Part shown: in pieces, positions 60,060 to 64,000 of the stretch
Layout of the letters: the number at the start of each line of letters is the position of its first letter
Position numbering within the stretch: the stretch's first letter is position 1
Assembly (NCBI GenBank): GCA_934661755.1
Contig: CAKUJM010000005.1
Location: forward strand, 25,669 to 89,668
Direction: 5' to 3'
Source of the DNA: an uncultured Lentisphaeria bacterium
Lineage (GTDB): Bacteria > Verrucomicrobiota > Lentisphaeria > Oligosphaerales > Oligosphaeraceae
DNA: 64,000 bases
Notes under the pieces: model-generated
What the model was told of the DNA's origin: nothing
The model's input: only the letters and a program-made list of their open reading frames with translations
The model's database searches: none
Translations under genes and position numbers: made by a program

Positions 60060-62591
60060 ATGATGGCGCATTTTGTCCCGCTGGCCATTCTTTCACTGTT
60101 GTTAGCCGCCCCCGGCCTGGCTTCGGCCGGCAATTGGCGGATCGACCGTCTGGATGACCGGACTTTGGCATTGACCGGCGACTATTCCGGCGATTTGGCG
60201 GAAACGGTGCTTCCGCAACTGGAACCGGCCTACGGGCTGGGCGGCTGGAAACGCGACCTCTTTGTGGAGACCACGCCAGCCAGGGAGATCATCAGGCGGC
60301 GTCCGGCATTGGTGGAGATGCTGCGTGACACCCCGGACATCCGGGTGAAGTCGAATTACTTTCTCTTCCCGAAACCGGCGGTGGCGCGTTATGGCTTCTG
60401 GATGAATCCCACCGGCCTGTTCCGATGGGACGGCGATGCCGCCGGCGGCATGATCACCAAAAACGCCGAAGTGGCATACCATCTCTTCCTGCAGTTCAGC
60501 CGCCCGTTGAGGCTGGGCGAGCGGCTGTCCATCACCCTGCCGGACGGCGTCGTCCTGCGCCATGTCCACAACCCGCGGATCCCCTCGGCGCTGTACAAAT
60601 ACAACCAGGTCGGATATTCGCCGAAAGCCGGCAGCAAATACGCCTATCTGGGCGCCTGGATGGGCACCGCCGGCCCCATGCCGCTTGAACGCTACGTCGG
60701 CAGAAGATTCCGCATCCGCCGCAGCAATGGCACGCTGGCATTCACCGGGGTAATCCGCGCCCGCGGCGAGGATCCGGTCAATGACGACGGCGCCCCCATG
60801 ACCGGCGAGGAGACCCTGGAACTGGACTTCTCCGCCTTCCGCGGCACCGGGCGGTTCTACTTCTGCATCGACGGCATCGGCCGCAGCGAGGAGTTCTCCA
60901 TCAGCGATGACGGCATGGCGGAGTCATTCTACACCCACGCCCGCGGGCTGTACCACAAGCGCTGCGGCATCGCCAAGACCGCCCCCCATACAAAATGGAC
61001 CGCGCCAGCCTGCCACCAGACGGTCTATCGAGGCAACTTCCCCCCCCATGAACGGCATTATGGCGCCGGAGACCCCAGCCGCAACTACGGCTTCTATGAC
61101 GCCCAGGGAAACAGCCTGTCGTTCGGACAATTCGAGCTAATTGAAAACTGCGCTCCAAAGAACGCAGAGGCATTGACGGCGCCGGGCGGCTGGCATGACG
61201 CCGCAGACTACGACCGACGGCCATTGCACCTGGAAATTGTCGGCGACCTGGCGACAGTGTACCTGCTGCGGCCGGGGAATTTTTGCGACGGCCAGCTCGA
61301 CCTCCCGGAAAGCGGCAATGGCATCCCCGACATCCTGGACGAGGCATTGTGGGGGCTGCGGCATCTTCTGGCGGCGCAGCAACCCGACGGCGGCGTCGGG
61401 ACCTGGTTTGAAACCCGCCGCCATCCGATGCCCGGCGAGGGTACGGCAGCCGATGATCCGGAGAGGTACTACATTTCATGCGCAACCCGTGCCAGCTCGA
61501 TCGAATACGCCGGCTACGCCGCGCTGCTGGCGGTGGCGCTGCGCGAATGCGGCGCAACCGCGTCGTCGGACAAATTGCGCGACTCGGCGGTGCGGGCCTG
61601 GCGATTCGCGATGAATCCGGAAAACCGCGCGGTGCAGCTCTACAACATCTACGGCAATACCGTCTTCTACTATGAGCCCGAGGAATTGCCGCCGGAATTC
61701 GTGGTCAAGGCCGGCCTGGCGCTCTCGCATCTCTGCGGCGATGACGACTTCCTGGCGGCGGCATCCGCCGCGGCGCCGGCGGCAATCCAAACCATGCGCA
61801 ATGACGGCTGGCGGTGGTCGCCATTCATCTGGTTCGAGCTGGAGCTGTTCCCCGAGCGGTCGGCGGCGATGGGCGAGCTGGCCGGGGTGCGCCGCGATGC
61901 GATCATTGAGCAGGCCGGACAGATGCTCAAGCAGGAAGAAGAGGCATACCCATATCGCGTGCCATGGTTCGCCCTCGAAAGTGGTTGGGCGCACACGATG
62001 TCATGGGGGACCTGGCATCCCCTGAAACGCGCCCGCACCCTGGTGGCCGCCCACGCCATCACCGGCAGACGCGAATACCTCGACGGCGCCTATATCGCCT
62101 GCGATTTCCACAATGGCGCCAATCCCTTCGGGACGTGCATGACCAGCGGCCTGGGCCGCCGCTACCCGGTGCGCTTCCTGGACTTGCCGTCGTACGCCGA
62201 CGGCATCGCCGAATTCGTGCCGGGGCTCACCCCGTACCGCAATACCTACGGCATCGCCCGCGATGACATCAAGCTGGCCCATGGATTGTTCTTGAAGGCG
62301 CGCGAGGTGATGGGCTTCCCCGGAAGCGCCATTTCGCTGATGCCGGCCAGCGGCCTCAGCGAAGAGGAATGCGCCTGGGAAATGGCGAAATGCTGGCCAG
62401 TCTGGCGGCGATGGGCCAATGTTGAAGGCTACAGCGTAGCCGCCAGCGAATACACTGTCTGGGAGACCATCGCCCCCGCGGCAACCGTCACCGGCTACCT
62501 GCTCAACGGCGCCAGGAAACCCAAACACCAATGGAACCGCACCCCCGCCACGAATATCCGGGAACTGCCCGGATTCGCGCCTTTGCCATAG
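60060..62591 (+). CDS. secreted GH9 endoglucanase-type enzyme
   Basis: An 843-residue protein with a signal peptide (HFVPLAILSLLLAAPGLASA). An N-terminal region to about 185 is followed by the Ig-like module of cellulases (YKYNQVGYSPKAGSKYAYL, about 180-280) and a GH9 alpha/alpha-barrel. GGWHDAADYDRR at about 375-386 holds the catalytic Asp pair, LPESGNGIPDILDEALWGL is a family signature, and E797 in ASEYTVWE is the likely acid. It probably cuts cellulose or related beta-glucans outside the cell. The ATG at 60060 or the next at 60063 follows a GGGAG site. No carbohydrate-binding or dockerin module is seen. Confidence 0.9.
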   Translation: MMAHFVPLAILSLLLAAPGLASAGNWRIDRLDDRTLALTGDYSGDLAETVLPQLEPAYGLGGWKRDLFVETTPAREIIRRRPALVEMLRDTPDIRVKSNYFLFPKPAVARYGFWMNPTGLFRWDGDAAGGMITKNAEVAYHLFLQFSRPLRLGERLSITLPDGVVLRHVHNPRIPSALYKYNQVGYSPKAGSKYAYLGAWMGTAGPMPLERYVGRRFRIRRSNGTLAFTGVIRARGEDPVNDDGAPMTGEETLELDFSAFRGTGRFYFCIDGIGRSEEFSISDDGMAESFYTHARGLYHKRCGIAKTAPHTKWTAPACHQTVYRGNFPPHERHYGAGDPSRNYGFYDAQGNSLSFGQFELIENCAPKNAEALTAPGGWHDAADYDRRPLHLEIVGDLATVYLLRPGNFCDGQLDLPESGNGIPDILDEALWGLRHLLAAQQPDGGVGTWFETRRHPMPGEGTAADDPERYYISCATRASSIEYAGYAALLAVALRECGATASSDKLRDSAVRAWRFAMNPENRAVQLYNIYGNTVFYYEPEELPPEFVVKAGLALSHLCGDDDFLAAASAAAPAAIQTMRNDGWRWSPFIWFELELFPERSAAMGELAGVRRDAIIEQAGQMLKQEEEAYPYRVPWFALESGWAHTMSWGTWHPLKRARTLVAAHAITGRREYLDGAYIACDFHNGANPFGTCMTSGLGRRYPVRFLDLPSYADGIAEFVPGLTPYRNTYGIARDDIKLAHGLFLKAREVMGFPGSAISLMPASGLSEEECAWEMAKCWPVWRRWANVEGYSVAASEYTVWETIAPAATVTGYLLNGARKPKHQWNRTPATNIRELPGFAPLP

Positions 62592-62760
62592 CCGATGCCG
62601 GCATTGCGTAAATCCGGCAGGTGTTCCGCAGCCGTTTTGAGCCAGCCTGGGCAAGGAGACGTCCGCGTCAAACTGGCCCCGGAAGGCGCGGGAATGCCAC
62701 GGATTTACGACACACCGCACGAAGATTCAGCAAATTCTTTTTCCAGCCTTTTTCAACGTC

Positions 62761-63651
62761 ATGCTTTTTGAACGCGAATACTTTCGACAGCAACCGGGTG
62801 GACGCGTCGCCAGCTACTGGCGGCGTCACTCGGTGGTCTTCCACCTGATCGTCATCAATGCCGTGGCATTCCTGCTGTGCCGGATCGCCCCCGCGCAGGA
62901 CCCGCTCGCACTCTATCCGACGGATCGCCTCACCGCACTGTGCGCGCTGATCCCAAGCCGGGGATACGCCTGGCAACTGTGGCGCTATGTCACCTACCAG
63001 TTCATCCACCACGACATAATGCATATCATCTTCAATATGTACGCGTTGTGGCTATTCGGACGCATGATCGAGTCCCGACTGGGCACGGCACGGTTCCTCA
63101 CCCTCTACCTTTTCAGCGGCGTGCTGGGAGGACTTTTCTACACCTGGGCCAATTTTGGCCAGCTGCTCCCCTGCATCGGCGCCAGCGGCGCGGTGTTCGG
63201 GGTGATGGTGGCCGCGGCAATGGCATTCCCATACGCCGAGTTCTTCCTGCTCTTCCCCCCGATGCGCATCAAGCTGTGGGTGATGGTGCTGATCTACTGC
63301 GGGCTCGAACTCTGGAGCGAGGTGGGCGGACGCTTTGACGGCGTGGCGCATCTGGCGCACCTGGGGGGAGCCCTCGGCGGCTTCCTCTTCATGCGACGCC
63401 TCGGAATCCGCCCATTCGCATTCCGGCGCAGCAATGGCGGCGAACGCAGCCGCAATGACCCGCCGCCACGACGTAGGCCGCCATCCCCCGCGCCGGCTGA
63501 CGACACGCCCTTCGTCTTCGACCAGGAGGAAATCAACCGCATCCTTGACAAAATGGCACGCCAGGGCTATGAACAGCTGACCGACCAGGAACGCACGACA
63601 CTGCAGCGCGCCAGCGAGGAGCTCAAACGACGCCGCAACCAGGCGCGCTAG
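62761..63651 (+). CDS. rhomboid-family intramembrane serine protease
   Basis: A 296-residue protein with six membrane helices. The catalytic Ser is in GASGAVFGV and the His in VAHLAHLGGALGGF; FIHHDIMHIIFNMYALW is the helix-2 motif. A cytosolic tail of about 80 residues is Pro/Arg-rich and ends with a short helical domain (EEINRILDKMARQGYEQLT). Such proteases cut membrane proteins. It stands alone, just before the terminal tandem array. Confidence 0.93.
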   Translation: MLFEREYFRQQPGGRVASYWRRHSVVFHLIVINAVAFLLCRIAPAQDPLALYPTDRLTALCALIPSRGYAWQLWRYVTYQFIHHDIMHIIFNMYALWLFGRMIESRLGTARFLTLYLFSGVLGGLFYTWANFGQLLPCIGASGAVFGVMVAAAMAFPYAEFFLLFPPMRIKLWVMVLIYCGLELWSEVGGRFDGVAHLAHLGGALGGFLFMRRLGIRPFAFRRSNGGERSRNDPPPRRRPPSPAPADDTPFVFDQEEINRILDKMARQGYEQLTDQERTTLQRASEELKRRRNQAR

Positions 63652-63666
63652 CGCTCAACTGCCTCC

Positions 63667-64000
63667 CACGGGGTAGCAAGGGCGTCTCGCCCTTGGACAA
63701 GGGGCAATGGCCCGGGGTAGCAAGGGACTTGGCCGGTGCGTGTGTTGTTGCAACATGGCGCGTTCTTGCAAACTACGCACCACGGCACGTCATGACCGGC
63801 GCGAACCCCTCCGGCGCTGACGCGCCACCGGGGTAGCAAGGGCGTCTCGCCCTTGGACAATTGTGTTGTTACAACAAAACGCGTTCTTCAAACTACGCAT
63901 GGACGCACGTCAAGCTCAACGCCAACCCCTCCGGCGCTGACGCGCCACCGGGGTAGCAAGGGCGTCTCGCCCTTGGACAATTGTGTTGTTACAACAAAAC
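63667..64000. repeat. 120-bp tandem repeat array running off the right edge
   Basis: The block GGGGTAGCAAGGGCGTCTCG recurs with its last G-containing boundary at 63680, 63840 and 63960, so the exact period is 120 bases; the first interval is 160 because of about 40 extra bases. Each unit carries two small hairpins: AAGGGCG-TCT-CGCCCTT and GTTGT-T-ACAAC. The second and third units are identical as far as visible. There are no unique spacers, so it is not CRISPR. Confidence 0.85.

Noticed and set aside
60102..60569. Minus-strand open frame inside the GH9 gene
   Set aside because: Lies opposite conserved GH9 sequence and has no ribosome site or family motif.
63667..64000. CRISPR-like array at the right end
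   Set aside because: The units are 120 bases with no short repeat/unique spacer alternation; successive units are identical throughout.

Overview
The window is high-GC bacterial chromosome with a complete Gram-negative-type gene set (LptD, GmhA, Gsp pseudopilus genes). It also carries pseudopilin-like proteins of the 'H-X9-DG' type standing next to glycoside hydrolases, a PPi-dependent phosphofructokinase and a stand-alone EttA. This mixture is typical of the PVC superphylum, and I infer a member of Lentisphaerota (Victivallales-like). No rRNA is present, so the placement rests on gene content alone.

Layout. Bases 1-10.4 kb form an accessory carbohydrate region on the minus strand. It holds a pseudopilin running off the left edge, then a unit (pseudopilin remnant, large secreted GH5-like enzyme, cytoplasmic GH5, GH130 phosphorylase) that looks built for beta-mannan or a similar beta-glycan, then a GH20 hexosaminidase with a divergent LacI-type regulator. 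The long gaps here hold a three-copy element (micro-ORF plus G-quadruplex motif), an operator-like palindrome also present three times, duplicated promoters, and simple tandem arrays. From 11.3 to 42 kb the genes are mostly housekeeping: moxR-trxB-trxA; ettA-nth-OleD-like-PHP; gltA-ilvB-hpt-murD-LysM lipoprotein-tetR-GT2-metW; an oxidoreductase; a parE-like gene; and a long co-directional run of obg, membrane protein, purO-like, accB, accC, lptD, gmhA, GT-C, HPr, mreC and mreD.

From 42 to 52.5 kb lie an orphan ABC ATPase, rubrerythrin, an A+T-rich type II restriction-modification island whose endonuclease is plainly HincII-like, a secreted protein, a Ser/Thr kinase, ligA and lexA. From 52.9 to 57.1 kb come gspF-gspG-gspH-like running into ruvA-ruvB, then tRNA-Asn with a strong terminator. 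The right end has PPi-PFK, ExbD and tRNA-Gln on the minus strand, then a secreted GH9 cellulase, a rhomboid protease and a 120-bp tandem array that leaves the window.

The intergenic DNA is unusually structured. Seven copies of a ~110-bp imperfect palindrome are spread over the whole window, together with an 11-bp GGAGGG-type tandem family. The two pseudopilin genes each have a seven-base C run after the start codon that puts them out of frame. The most interesting candidates for something undescribed are the three-copy micro-ORF/G-quadruplex element with its associated palindrome, and the dispersed palindromic repeat family.
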